Source: Calycina herbarum
Lineage: Eukaryota; Ascomycota; Leotiomycetes; Helotiales; Pezizellaceae
Length of the DNA stretch: 64,000 nucleotides
Direction: 5' to 3'
Assembly: GCA_001414485.1 (NCBI GenBank)
Contig: LLEY01000009.1
Span: 1-64,000 of the forward strand
Shown here piece by piece: positions 1 through 10,654 of the stretch (position 1 is the first letter of the stretch; every line of letters begins with the position of its first letter). The notes beneath the pieces were generated by a model. The model made no database searches, was not told the origin of the DNA, and saw nothing but the letters and a program-made list of their open reading frames with translations. The position numbers and the translations under genes were made by a program.

Positions 1-72
1 GGGGTTGGTGGTGCGGGGGGAGGTGTGTAAGTTGGTTGTGATCGGGGTTGGAAGAATGATCGGATGGAGGGT

Positions 73-95
73 TGTGATTGTGATTGTGATTGTGA
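73..95. repeat. TGTGAT microsatellite
   Basis: Hexamer TGTGAT repeated almost four times without interruption; a simple repeat with no visible function. Confidence 0.9.
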
Positions 96-193
96 CGGGC
101 GAGGAGGGGTCCGAGTATTGCCGTTTTGCTCCATTGGGAGATTTCGGTATTTTGCTGCAGAATTGGATTTATAGAATGATTTCCTCTCGTGGT

Positions 194-226
194 GTGTCTT
201 GCGTGTCTTGCGTGTCTTGCGTGTCT
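194..226. repeat. 9-bp tandem repeat
   Basis: Unit GTGTCTTGC occurs three full times plus a partial fourth copy. Simple minisatellite-like repeat in non-coding DNA. Confidence 0.9.
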
Positions 227-1019
227 CTAGAGAATGGCAGGCATGTAATTGTTGAACTCGAAGATGACAGATGCAGATCTCATATGACATCCCCCCAAGC
301 CAAAACCAAAATCGGGCGAGGTGCCGAGTTCAGGGTTCGCACTACTGCCGACTGCCGAAACGGGTCACCGCCTTTCACTCCCCCAAACCTTAAATGCTGT
401 AGGGGCTGTACGGGCTGTACTTGTAGGCTGCTTTTAGGCTTTTAGGCTTTTAGTGGCGCCAAGTGGGTGGCATCCCTGTATTCTGGTGATGGAAACCTGG
501 AAACCTGGAGCTGTGCTGTAGCAGTAGTTTCAGGACCATCTGTCAACCTCCTTTCGAAAGCTACAGCCACTGGAAAGTATATCCTCACCAGTCGATACTC
601 AGCGTCTCTGTCCTCGGCGCCCATGAGTGTCGCTGCACTGCCCTTCTGGCATCTTTCTGCACCTCGTTGCTGAGTGCAGTACAAGTGCATTACCATTACC
701 ATTATAACTCCCCGAATCCGCAGGTTAAGCACTCGTTAGGTTCCCGGACACCAGCCATTCTACAGAACCACCGGCACGAACTCATCCCAACATGGCCAAC
801 AACGACACCTTCCCCCAAACTGGCATTGTCGTCGCCCGTGATGGCGCTTCGGCCGATAACATGGGCGTTTTGGTAAATTGCCAATGTTCTCATGGCAGCC
901 TCCTGTGTTGCCTGCTTGAGAGTGACATGCACTGACCTTACAAGGCACACTCCATCCTAGACGACATTGTCTACAATATAATCCATGATATCGTCCTCAC
1001 CACCCACCGAGAAGAGAAG

Positions 1020-2315
1020 ATGGCGAAAGCCTCTTCGGCAGCAATTCTCGTCGAGCAAAAAGCTGCACAAACCGCCCCCCCATCCGACGATTCCAATCCA
1101 GCCGCCCCCGATCCCCCACATAGAGCCGAGTTGGAGTCTGCCGTCTACGAAGATGGAAAGGTGTACTTGAAAGGCAACCCATTGAAAACCATACCCGAGG
1201 TCATTTGTCCGAAATGCCATCTACCTCGACTTCTCTACCCCACCGACGGTGCAGGTGCTCGAAAGGCCGAACCAGGAAAGGAGTTTTGTAAAAAGAAACC
1301 CTACATCGAGAAACCATACCATGACATTTACGGCCAGACATTCCAGATGGAGGGACCCGGTCGGGGAAAGAAGAAGAAGGATATGATCAATCCGTTATTA
1401 CAATCCGCGAAAGAGGGAACACCATCTGGAAGCCAAGACTCACCAAATCCATCACCGCCCCCAGGAGATGGTCCACCGAAGCCGATTTCATTCCCGCATG
1501 CAAAATGTCACAATTGCAATACCTTCCTACCTATCAAGCGAATGAACAACCACATGATCAAATGTATCGGTGGTGGCGGTCGAGATTCTTCACGGGCGGC
1601 TCTACTGAAGATACAGAGCAATGGAAATGGCAGCCAGAATGGAAATACACCTCCTGGAAGCCGAACCGGAACACCAGTACCACCTGGAGCTTCAAATCCC
1701 AAAGGAAAGAGCAGTCCCAACAAGAGGGAAGCTGGTGACGACTTCGAATCCGACTCCTCACCCCAGAAGAAGAAGAAAGTTATCAAAAAGACAGCCGCAA
1801 CGAAACTCAAAGCTCCCAAAATGCAAAAGTCCGCCTCTCAATTATCAAGTTCAAACCTAAGTTTCGAGCAGAAAGCGCCAGCCACAGATGACGAAGACGA
1901 CGAAGTAGACGATGAAAACGACGGCGAATACGGAACCGTCGCCGTAGAGCCCAAGAAGAAAGTCATCAAACCCGTCGTCAAGAAGCTGAAAGAAAACAAT
2001 ACCATTCGCACCGATGGCAATGGCAAAAAGGGAAAGTGGTTACACGGTAAAGGAGGTGTTAAACCTTCTACCTTACCACCTGTAACGAGCGATCTCGTGG
2101 ATGGTGTGGTTTCGACTCCGGCTATCAAGTTGAAATTAAATAAGACGAGCGTTTTGGGGGAGAGAACGAGTTCAACGAAACCTTTTCCGCCGAAAAGTGC
2201 GCCGAATGGGAGTCCTAAGATATCTGGGGCTGCACTGATATCGAATGGCAAGGCGTCTTCTGGATTGGTGCGAGCTGAGTCCGAGTCGAGTCAGACGTTG
2301 AGTTCGCCGAATTAG
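1020..2315 (+). CDS. Conserved protein with two Cys/His zinc motifs and a basic, disordered C-terminus
   Basis: Single-exon ORF of 431 residues; ATG 1020 is the first in frame. Two cysteine-rich segments are visible. The first is C63-x2-C66 followed by C90 and H101, in a conserved-looking stretch that begins VICPKCHLPRLLYP. The second is C163-x2-C166-x11-H178-x3-C182, a C2HC-type finger resembling those of chromatin and SAGA-type subunits. The rest is rich in Pro, Ser, Gly and Lys, with acidic patches and KKKK-type basic runs (residues 117-120 and around 248-255) that could act as nuclear localisation signals. I recognise it as a filamentous-fungal family but cannot name it. A nuclear or chromatin role is inference from the two zinc motifs and the basic tail. 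Alternative: an SCA7/Sgf73-like subunit, which I could not confirm. Confidence 0.85.
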   Translation: MAKASSAAILVEQKAAQTAPPSDDSNPAAPDPPHRAELESAVYEDGKVYLKGNPLKTIPEVICPKCHLPRLLYPTDGAGARKAEPGKEFCKKKPYIEKPYHDIYGQTFQMEGPGRGKKKKDMINPLLQSAKEGTPSGSQDSPNPSPPPGDGPPKPISFPHAKCHNCNTFLPIKRMNNHMIKCIGGGGRDSSRAALLKIQSNGNGSQNGNTPPGSRTGTPVPPGASNPKGKSSPNKREAGDDFESDSSPQKKKKVIKKTAATKLKAPKMQKSASQLSSSNLSFEQKAPATDDEDDEVDDENDGEYGTVAVEPKKKVIKPVVKKLKENNTIRTDGNGKKGKWLHGKGGVKPSTLPPVTSDLVDGVVSTPAIKLKLNKTSVLGERTSSTKPFPPKSAPNGSPKISGAALISNGKASSGLVRAESESSQTLSSPN

Positions 2316-3431
2316 ATGTGAGCCGCGAAATGGGGTGTTTATGGTGTGCATTACATTACGTTTTTCATGTTTCTTGTTTCGAGGGTGGTTTTCATTATTC
2401 TGTTCTTTTTTACGAGACATGAGAACTGGGCTGGGAGATTGGTTTATATGATGAGTTTGTCTGCCTTGGCTGCAAAAAACTAAAGCATTTTTCATGTGTG
2501 CATGGAACTTTGGCGTTGTCATTTTCGATTTCTCTATGCTGTGGCTTCTTTCGTTTCGAGAAACAGAGCCTGGGGACGATGCGAGAGGGGATGGCGTACT
2601 GGGAGGCATATAATTTGGAGAAGGTGGTTGGTGAGAGGGGGCTGTATGATTGTACATAAGAAGCGAACGTATCCAGGGCGTTCTTTTCCAGAGTGTAGAA
2701 ACATAACATCGTCTTTGAGAAGAAAGAAATACAGAGAGACGGAATGCATATTTTGTTTACACCAACTTTTCCACTGTGTTTGATCCCAGCTTTGCGAAAT
2801 GTGATATGGCCAGAAGAGGACCTTTGAAGAAATAAATTAGAATGTCATTTGGTGAGTGTAGCTTACTCGCACTCCCTCCATGAGTTGGATTTTTTTACAA
2901 GACATTTATTTCTACAAGGTGTGTGTATCGATGGGCTACCTACGAATAGGTAGCTTGAACGTTTTTCACAAGATATGTTCTACGAGATGGGAGGATTAAT
3001 AGGTGACCTACAAATAGCAATCCAAAGATAATATTTGATATCTTAACGGTAATCATGTAGCTTACTCGCACCCTTGTTTGGCTCTCAATATTTACTGGCT
3101 TATTAGTTATTATGTACTTGTAGCTTACTAGGAAACATTTTCAGCCCCCAATATTTGCTAGCTTACAAATCGTTATGTATTTTCAGCCCCGGATATTTGG
3201 TGGCATTCTGTTCTTTCTACAGCTTACTTGGAGCTTTCTTTTTGGCCGCCAATATTTCTTAGTTTACTAGTAATTGTATAGCTTACTCTGAAACAAGCCT
3301 CTAAAGTCATGCTTGAGAATATTTGTCTAGCTTTGCTCATTGCCATCTCAATCCCTATTTCGACGGGGTCATCTATTAAATGTTCATACACAGACAAATT
3401 TACAATTCCAGATCTATCTCCTTGGATAGGC
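2316..3431. other. Intergenic region holding a CTTACTCG repeat cluster
   Basis: This lies between the stop of the zinc-motif gene and the 3' end of the NT-C2 gene on the opposite strand (convergent). Its first half is probably 3' UTR. From about 2,855 onward it contains the irregular CTTACTCG/AATATTT repeat cluster listed separately. No convincing ORF. Confidence 0.6.
2855..3295 (-). repeat. Cluster I of dispersed CTTACTCG / CCCCnAATATTT repeats
   Basis: AGCTTACT(C/A/T)G-type words recur near 2,860, 3,058, 3,120, 3,221 and 3,279. Several are followed 15-35 bases later by variants of TTTT-n-GsCCCC-AATATTT (near 3,083, 3,145, 3,186 and 3,243) and then by a further GCTTA. The same composite recurs inverted near 50.2 kb, and the CTTACTCG part recurs near 58.1 kb. 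The spacing is irregular, so this is not a simple satellite. Origin unknown. Confidence 0.7.
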
Positions 3432-4891
3432 TCAACCACTAGGTAACCTCCATGCCACCAAATCATCCCTTATATCAAACTCGTCCACCTCCTTCGGACT
3501 CCTCTTCATGCCTCCAACTATACCAACATCCCGTTGACTCCCATCCTCACTCCCCTCCCTCGCACCATCAACCTGTGCCCTTCCAAACCCATCAACTTGT
3601 CCCCTGCTGCCAAACCCGACCAGTCCATCGAAGCCCACCGTCTCTTGACTCCCCGTATGCTTATGCCCCCTCGTCCTCTGAAAAGAAGTCTTCTTCGTAA
3701 TAGTAATCTGACTTTTCAAACTCGTGCCGGAATGGGAGCGATGGTGTCTCCGCCCAGTACCATGATGATGTTCATCCTCGGAATGGTCATGTATATGTGT
3801 TGATATACGGGGAGTTTCTAGATGATGGGAAGAGGTCTGGGAGGCGTTGAGAGGGGTATAAGTATCTTTCCAGCCGTCTCCCCCGTTGAAAATATCTTCT
3901 ATGCATTGATCTGCTGATAGCTCGTTGATTTGCGCGGCCCAGGAGGCGGCGAGGGCGCGACGGTACATGTCTTGGAGTTCGCCGGCGTCGCGGGATTTGG
4001 TGAGGATGGGGGTGTCTGTGTCTCCATTTTGTTATGTTAGTTTTGTAGTCCATAAACCATACCAATACCCATATCCAGACGTTCGAGGTCGGGTCAGGAG
4101 AGGAGAGAAGAGGGAGGAGGGAGGGAAACAAACGCAATTTATCCTTATCGCCCTGTTCCCCAGCCATAATACCAGCAATCCCCCCAAAAACCGCGGCAGT
4201 TTTAAGGGGAGGCGCAACATAATTCCTCTCCCCATCAATCTGCTTCATACAAATACCCACCTTGAGCGTAGAATTAATCTTACTCTCCGCCATCAAATAT
4301 CTTCTCACCACTCCTTCTTCTGCCTGACCATCTTGTATCATTTCACTCTCCTCCACATACTCAGATAAATTCAAACTCAGCGTCCCCAGAGTTACCCGTT
4401 CAATCTTCGTCCCGATGTTGTGGAAATCCTGCAGTATCTCAAAGTGGATTATACATTCCTGGAGGTTATTCGATTTATCGATCGTCAAACGGAGGGGAAT
4501 GGTTTTCACGTAGTCCCAGGAGACTTTGTGTTCGATAATGGGCGATTTGGAGGTTCGACCGCGGTGTTCGGCCGAGGTGGAGGAGGGGAGATGCCATTTT
4601 ATGAAGGAGGTGCCTGTTACTAGGGGGACGTTGTTGAGGTCTATTATCTTTTCTTTGGTTAGCGGGCGATCGCTTTTGCAGATGGAGGGGAAGCGTACTC
4701 TGAGGGTGAGATCAAATTTTGGCTATTGAGATGTGCTATTAGTATTTGGGTTTTGAGGTGTAGAGGGGAAGTATGTACCTTCCGGGCTTTGGATACTAGG
4801 AGGTTGGAGAGGATTGTTAGTTGGGAGGCGGTGGATTTGGTGCGTCCATGGTGATACATGGTTGCCACTTACTTAGTGGGTTTAATGCCAT
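3432..4891 (-). CDS. NT-C2 domain protein (EEIG1/EHBP1 N-terminal-type)
   Basis: Four exons give 402 residues: 4873-4891, a 17-nt microexon 4779-4795, 4134-4722 and 3432-4015. The reading frame is kept through all junctions, and each intron has GT-AG ends with a CTAAC/CTAAT-like branch site. The start MALNPLISKARK runs into PKFDLTLRV, the usual opening strand of the NT-C2 domain. IDLNNVPLV, GTSFIKWHL and HKVSWDYVK follow, then a second half with TLGTLSLNLSEY and LKVGICMKQI. In animals and fungi this C2 variant is thought to tether proteins to membranes; the fungal role is unclear. The C-terminal third is His/Ser-rich (HDHSEDEHHHGTGRRHHR) and probably disordered. The last acceptor could instead lie 6 nt upstream, adding two residues. 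The start is separated by only 248 bp from the divergent tRNA deaminase gene. Confidence 0.85.
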
Positions 4892-5139
4892 GATTAATAT
4901 TAAGGTGTTAGGAATCCAAGCCCGTTTGAAGGGGTTATTGTTTCATTGTTCTTTCCTTTCTTGTGGTTGAGGGGAGCTTGTTGACAAGGCTGAATGACGT
5001 CTGGATGTCTGGATCCCTGCGGCTGGATCTCGGCTTCCGGGTCCGCGTTGCCGGGTCTTGAGCCGGTCCAGCCGATCGATTTTCTCCCCCCTTTTCTCCT
5101 GGGTCCATTCTCAGCGACAAACGAGGAAGCGAACATGTG
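4892..5139. promoter_or_regulatory. Bidirectional promoter region
   Basis: The 248 bp between the start codons of the NT-C2 gene (minus) and the tRNA adenosine deaminase gene (plus) must hold both promoters. A GC-rich patch (about 5,010-5,080) stands out; no TATA box is evident. Confidence 0.6.
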
Positions 5140-6544
5140 ATGGAGATCTCGGGTGATGATATTGCGGAAGTCGCTTTGAAACAATTTGCCGGTTGGGAGA
5201 AGAAGAGGAAACCATTGACTAGAACGAATGGTGTGAAAGAATGGGTTCCCTTCAGTGGGATCGTTGTTCAAGGTACCTCATCTCGCTCTCACTTGAAAAT
5301 ATTTACTAACGAAGATAGAGAGAAACAGTAACAAGCTAACTTGTCTCTCTACAGCGTACGTTTTATATCTCGAAAAGTCTCAATCATGAAGCTAATTTGA
5401 TTGAAAGTACTGGAATGAAATGTCTTCCTCAAAAGCACATCGCCAAAGCACAAGGGGTTGTACTTCACGATTGGCATGCTGAAATACTTGCAATTCGATC
5501 GTTCAATCGATTCTTGTTAGATGAATGTCTTGCATTGGCGAATTCGGAAAAGAAGTCATCTGAGTATCTTCGTTTGAGAGAGGAGCATGAGAGGACCGAT
5601 TTACATTTTCAGCCCTTTGCATTAGTTGATGGGTTGAATATACATATGTATTGCACCGAGGCACCTTGTAAGTCTTCAAAATGAGAAACTAAAATCACTT
5701 CTCTTCTCTTGAACATACACTAAAAACCCCACCAGGCGGAGACGCAAGCATGGAACTCATAATGGCAGCTCAAGAAGATTCCACCCCATGGGATCTCCCT
5801 ACACCTCCAACCACAACCACTTCATCAATCGCATCTCCATCCTCTTCAAAAACTCAAATCCTCCACGGCAGAGGCTACTTCTCCGCACTCGGAATAACAC
5901 GCCGCAAGCCCTCCCGACAAGACGCACCCCCAACCCTCTCCAAATCCTGCACCGACAAACTCGCCCAGGCACAAAGCACCTCCCTCCTCTCATCCCTAAC
6001 ATCCCTTCTCATATCCCCAGAGAATATCTACATCCACTCCTTAATCCTGCCTCACTCGCAGCTTTCTTCCATCGCGGTTGAGCGTGCCTTCTCTCCGAGT
6101 GGAAGGTTGAAAGATTTACAAGGGAGGGAGTGGGGAAATGGATATTCTTTTCGTCCGTTTCGTGTTTTGGGTACGAAGTGTGAGTTTGAATTCTCGCGGA
6201 GACAAGGAGGAGAGGTAGTACCATCTAATATCTCCTCCTCCTGGACTAAGTATGGGAGTGAGACTGTGATAGGAGGTACTTTACAGGGTAGAAAACAGTT
6301 CGATGTTAGGGGTGCAAGTAAGGTTTGCAAAAGGAGGATGTGGAGAGTTGCTTTGGAGGTTACTGTTAAATCTGGGGTTCCGATGATTGAAAGTTATTTG
6401 AGGAAGGGGAGGTATGCGGATGTTAAGGGGGGTGAGCTTTTGGAGGGGAGGAGGAAGGTTAAGGAGGATGTTAGGGGGATTATGGGGGGTTGGATTAGGA
6501 ATGAGGGGGGTGAGGAGTTTGGCGTTGAGGGGGTGGAGGTTTGA
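5140..6544 (+). CDS. TAD1: tRNA-specific adenosine deaminase 1 (A37-to-inosine)
   Basis: Four exons (5140-5272, 5319-5355, 5408-5667, 5736-6544) encode 412 residues with consistent phases. The ADAR-type deaminase core is complete: LTCLSTATGMKCLP, then HDWHAEILAIRSF with the HAE zinc/proton-shuttle motif, then CTEAPCGDASMEL with the PCGD zinc motif. In eukaryotes Tad1/ADAT1 deaminates A37 of tRNA-Ala, the step before 1-methylinosine. The later LDRGRGYF-type region (here HGRGYFSALGITRRKPSR) and TKCEFEFSRRQ also fit the family. ATG 5140 is chosen because ATG 5135 is followed at once by a stop. The insertion rich in Thr/Ser (residues 160-180) is probably a disordered loop. Codon bias shifts near the 3' end, where the last exon becomes G-rich. 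Confidence 0.93.
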
Positions 6545-6947
6545 GGATTTAGATGACTAATGAACTCGGTCAACGAGGGAAGTGTATTTGAAAGTGATGA
6601 TAGTGTATACTAACTCGCAGAGGAATTTTATTCAATTGAATGCTGGAAACTGACACTGTCAAGTGAGGCAAATTATCTAACGACAAGACATTATGATCCC
6701 GCCGATGGCATGTTTGACACCAGCAGAAGAACAATGATCGTTTTCCGTTATCATCACCACTCGAAATACTGCTAGGAGAAAAGGAATTCAGCAGAGCAAA
6801 AGAACCCGAAAAAAATGGAGCAGAGATATCCATCATATTTCCTCTATTTGAGTGGGGTATAACCACCCATCAACTATCGATCTCTCAATTGCAAAGCCCA
6901 AATCTATCCACCCATATGCAGATCATAATCCCAAATGCCACCCAAAT
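6545..6947. other. Convergent 3' intergenic region
   Basis: About 400 bp between the stops of TAD1 (plus) and the peroxiredoxin gene (minus); it should contain both 3' UTRs. No ORF or repeat stands out. Confidence 0.6.
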
Positions 6948-7570
6948 CTAGAGCTTCGCCAAAACAGCCTCAGCACTAGAAACAGAAACCTCACCCGCAG
7001 GCTCAAGCTCCGCATACGTAACAACACCATGATCGATAACCAAAGCATATCTCGCAGTTCGTTCACCCTTCATCCAACCAACTGTATCCTTTGAGAATCC
7101 CTTGTCGTCTGCGAGGAAGAGCTGCAAAAATCGGCACTTAATTTATGCTGTAAAGAAAGAGAGGGTGGTTTGGAGCTTACAATATCATCACCCTTAATTC
7201 CATTTGCCTTCCCCCAAGCAGACATAACCCAAGCGTCATTGAAAGCAATGCATGCCACGATATCAACGCCCTTTGACTTCAATTTTGAGAGGTTCTCGAT
7301 GTAGCCTGGTAGGTGCTTTGCGCTGCAACCGGGTGTGAAGGCGCCGGGGACGGAGAAGAGGACGACTTTCTTGTCTTGCCATTCTGTGGAAGGTATACGG
7401 TTAGCACAAGGAGTTGAGGAAGAGATGTAGAGGAAAGAAATATGCATACCTTTACCAGCATTGTAAGCAATTGGCATACCACAAGCAGTGACGTCGGCCT
7501 TCTCCTCAGTGTAGGGGATGTAGGTGAACTTGACCTCGGTGGGGAGCTTGTCGCCGACGGAGAGAGGCAT
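6948..7570 (-). CDS. Peroxiredoxin, PRX5/AhpC-like (PMP20 / Asp f3 type)
   Basis: Three exons (7450-7570, 7181-7383, 6948-7121) give 165 residues, close to the usual 165-170 of this family. The peroxidatic cysteine sits in [16 protein letters not shown] (Cys60), the hallmark Prx5 active site with the PxxxTxxC arrangement. Other conserved parts are [24 protein letters not shown] and [14 protein letters not shown]. The enzyme reduces hydrogen peroxide and alkyl hydroperoxides. Further cysteines (Cys30, Cys85) could resolve the disulfide. The C-terminus is AEAVLAKL; this is not a canonical SKL, but AKL is an accepted PTS1 variant, so peroxisomal targeting as for PMP20 is plausible (inference). 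Introns are 66 and 59 nt. Confidence 0.95.
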
Positions 7571-8494
7571 CTTGAATTTGGTTTTTGATTTGGAGGTTGG
7601 TAGTTGAAGGTAGTTGAAGAGGTAGAGCTGTAGAAGAAGATGAAGTGATAAGTAAGTAGAAGAGTTAGAGGATTGAGCTTCTTTTTGTGAAGCTGCAGAT
7701 TGCCGAATGTCGGACGCGGGGTCCCTGAATTGCGGGGCCTTCCGATCGGGTCGACGCTAATAGTGGGGGTTCAGGGGAAACGTTGAGAGCTCAATGGATC
7801 GTTTTATTATTCCAAATAATATTGAAAATTGACCTGCTCAAATGGAGGGTCTGACTGTCAGAAAGATGTACTATTCTGGATTGTTTGTTGAGAATCAAAT
7901 GTTTTGCCGGGCTTCGAGGCTTCAATTGCGTCATGGCTTATCAAACCCGCTTATCAAGGTAGAAATCTAGAGCGATTCTAGAACAAATAACGGTCCTGGC
8001 TTTTTATTGTTATTTTTAGACAAGGATTTGAGGAGGTGAATAGCTATCTTACCACTTTCATATATCGGGACTTGAAGTTACCGTTCGGTTCATGCTTCCG
8101 AGGTCAGGAGTCTTGATTTTGTCCTACGAAAAAATTTATATCTTTGTCATTCCTGAAATCACACCTTGCCCATTACGTCTCTCACAAAAATGAAGAACCA
8201 TGTGCTCCGAAGAAAAACAAAAACAAAACTCTCACTTCTTATAATACCGATCCTGGTGTTTTCTTTACGGAGTTCTTCGGAAATCGGGATCGGTGACTCG
8301 ATTTCCCCACAAACGGGATTTGGTTTGGGTTGACTAACTAAATATCCATCTAGTATATGTAGTTAATAATCCCGGTGCGTCCAAACACTCATCCTCTTGT
8401 ACAACACCAGATGAATACATAAACTTAAAGTTCTCCAAAAGAAAAAGAAATTGGACAAACTTTTGAAACTAACCCACTTCAACAAAAGACAAAA
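7571..8494. promoter_or_regulatory. Divergent intergenic/promoter region
   Basis: 924 bp between the peroxiredoxin (minus) and DUF1348 (plus) starts. It is pyrimidine-rich just before the DUF1348 start. I see no gene, tandem repeat or TE end here. Confidence 0.55.
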
Positions 8495-9016
8495 ATGGCA
8501 GATTTCACAAGCCTCAAACATCCTCTTCCACCCTTCACCCTCGAGACCGCGAAAATAAAGGTAAAAGCTGCTCAAGATGCTTGTAAGTACCTTCATGCCT
8601 CCCTCTCTTCCTCCCAAATTAACCAATTCCCAGGGAACACACGTAACCCCTCTCTAATCCAATACGCCTACACACCCGACTCCATCTGGCGCAACCGCTC
8701 CACGTTCCTCACAGGAAGCTCAGAAATCGTCTCCTTCCTCTCCGACAAATGGAAAGTCGAGAATGGATACAAGCTCAGAAAAGAGTTATTCTCCTTCACA
8801 GACAACAAGATCGCGGTGCAATTTTGGTATGAGTGGTATGATGAGCAGGGTCAGTGGTGGAGGACTTATGGATTGGAGGATTGGACGTTTGCGGATGATG
8901 GGAGGATGAGGAAGAGGATGATGAGTGGGAATGATGTTAAGATTGAGGAGGGGGAGAGGTGGTTTAAGGATGGGGTGGATGTTAATGAGGTTGAGATTTC
9001 GGAGAAGCATTGGTAG
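8495..9016 (+). CDS. NTF2-like DUF1348 (SnoaL-fold) protein
   Basis: Two exons (8495-8582, 8634-9016) encode 156 residues. The 51-nt intron joins QDA to WNTRNPSLIQYAYTPDSIWRNR, restoring the invariant Trp of the family. The motifs YTPDSIWRNR, FLTGSSEIVSFLSDKW, AVQFWYEWYDEQGQWWRTYGLEDWTF and the C-terminal block are typical of DUF1348 (PF07080). This small cone-shaped fold is common in bacteria and fungi and has no settled biochemical role. It has no signal peptide, so it is probably cytosolic. Full length for the family. Confidence 0.93.
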   Translation: MADFTSLKHPLPPFTLETAKIKVKAAQDACKYLHASLSSSQINQFPGNTRNPSLIQYAYTPDSIWRNRSTFLTGSSEIVSFLSDKWKVENGYKLRKELFSFTDNKIAVQFWYEWYDEQGQWWRTYGLEDWTFADDGRMRKRMMSGNDVKIEEGERWFKDGVDVNEVEISEKHW

Positions 9017-9285
9017 GGGTTGATGTTTTTGGTACGGCAAGAGATGTTTTATTAGGGGTTTATATTTGGGTTAGGGGGTTCCTCTGCATCAGAGATATCT
9101 ATCGGTGAGCCCATTCTCAACGTATCATAGTAAAACATCTCAAGGAATTATATCACAAGTCAAATTGCCAATTACTGCTTCAAGCGACTCAAGCCAAGCA
9201 AGCTCGCGCTTTCGGCTTTTCATCTTTAATACCCAACCCATGATCCAACTTAGCCTTTATCGCCCACTCAGATTTTGTTTTTAAT
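9017..9285. other. Convergent 3' intergenic region
   Basis: Gap of 269 bp between the stop codons of the DUF1348 gene (plus) and the GNAT gene (minus). Nothing beyond presumed 3' UTRs. Confidence 0.55.
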
Positions 9286-10075
9286 CTACAAATGGTCTAA
9301 ATAAAACAATTGGATATCGCTCTTGACCCCTGGCTTAACAGCTCGTTCATAGACGTCTTTCTTGTACTCCCCTTTCTTGAATCCCAGTTTCTCGAGGACA
9401 CGGAAGCTTCCTATATTCTGGGGATCTGCGGCTGCTAGCAGTTGATTATATTGTTTGTATCCTACCTTTCGTTAGATTCTTTGCTCCTCGCATTCTCTCG
9501 GTCATCGTTGTCCCCCAATTTCCTCACGTGTCCCAACCACCAAATCATACAAATAAAATGGGAGAGAGAATAACTCACGATCCAAACTCCAAATGAGATC
9601 AACAAACATCCTCAAAGCCTCAGTCATATATCCCTTCCCCCAAAACTCGGGCAGAATTCGATAACTAGTTTCAAACTCTCTCACAACATTTACCAGGCCT
9701 ATCATTCTAAGCTCACCGTTGCCTGTCTCGGGTTGAGGTTTCAACATAATTGCGTATCTCTGTTTCCATGGCGTCTCTGGCGTTGAACAGTTGGCGAGGA
9801 TATTAGCTAGTGATTCTCGTTTGTCTTTTGGTGGGCCTTTTCTTCTGTTGGAAGACGAGCGTTAGGGGATTTTCGGGATTTCAAAGTAGGGTAGGATATT
9901 AGATGGTGAGGAGGGATTTTTGAAGTATAAATTTGGGATTGGGAGGGAGTTGGGAGACGAACTGCCAGGTCAGGATTAAGGGATCTATTAGCAGCTCGTG
10001 GAAAGCGTCTAGGTGGTCTTCCGCTGTGAGGGGTTGGAGGAAGAGGCGAGGGGATTCTGCTACGTTTGGTGACAT
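9286..10075 (-). CDS. GNAT-family N-acetyltransferase (RimJ/RimL-like)
   Basis: I reconstruct three exons (9963-10075, 9579-9844, 9286-9461) giving 184 residues in phase. The N-terminus SPRLFLQPLTAEDHLDAFHELL is the typical first strand and helix of an Acetyltransf_3 domain. ELRMIGLVNV gives the central strands, YRILPEFWGKGYMTEAL is the acetyl-CoA pyrophosphate loop (WGKGYMTEAL), and NIGSFRVLEKLGFKKGEY is the conserved C-terminal block. The substrate is unknown. The first intron is the weak point: it is about 118 nt long with a GTTCGT donor, chosen because it alone keeps the frame and yields TWQRKGPPKDKRESLANIL. If it is wrong, the gene has a frameshift. The second intron uses a normal GTGAGT donor. 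Confidence 0.82.
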
Positions 10076-10654
10076 TCTCAATGTGTGAGAATTGTGTGTG
10101 AGAATGAGTGTAGAGAGTGGGAAATAGGATATGATGAATGAAGTGAGATATGTGAGGAGTATAGTCAACTAGGTACTAGGATAAGTGAGTCATGAATATC
10201 ACGTGTTGACCCTACCAAGTATTTGAAGCGAGGGAGATAGGGGAGAAAGCCATTAACCCCGAGAGTAAATTCTCCCGGCTCTATGACAATTTTCCAAAAC
10301 GCTTAACACACTTGTTTGTATGTCAAACCATGCCTTTTACAATTCAGTCAAGAGATTCGTTTCTCGGAAATGTGATTTGAAAGGCTCACAGAGGCGATAT
10401 GATCCATGTGGTTCAGGTGGCAAGATATCCACTGATTATGACGTTGTTTAGAACAGTAGAAATGTGGTGATGAACTTAGATTTAATAATAGGGGTCTCGA
10501 ATCAATTTACTCCTCTACTTTCTGTCCAAGTTAGGCGAGATTTGCTATGTCCTTAGCGCTGCCTGCAAACACCTTAATACAAAGCCAAAGCCACAGAAGA
10601 ACACATACCCTAGTAATGCAACTCTGGCTGAGAATAACACGCTATTTTTTTCTC
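10076..10654. other. Intergenic region
   Basis: About 580 bp with no supported gene. It holds the promoter of the GNAT gene and the 3' side of the zinc-knuckle ORF. No repeats recognised. Confidence 0.5.

Larger units (their letters stand above)
1..1019. other. 5' intergenic region with two small tandem repeats
   Basis: No ORF here looks like a real protein: reading frames in the first 450 bases translate low-complexity sequence. Two short tandem repeats are visible: TGTGAT x3.8 at 73-95 and the 9-mer GTGTCTTGC x3.7 at 194-226. The last few hundred bases are presumably the promoter of the gene that starts at 1020. I see nothing else. Confidence 0.6.

Noticed and set aside
5..445. 146-residue open frame at the left edge
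   Set aside because: Low-complexity translation (VIVIVIV, SCVSCVSCVS) over simple repeats; no domain and no intron logic.
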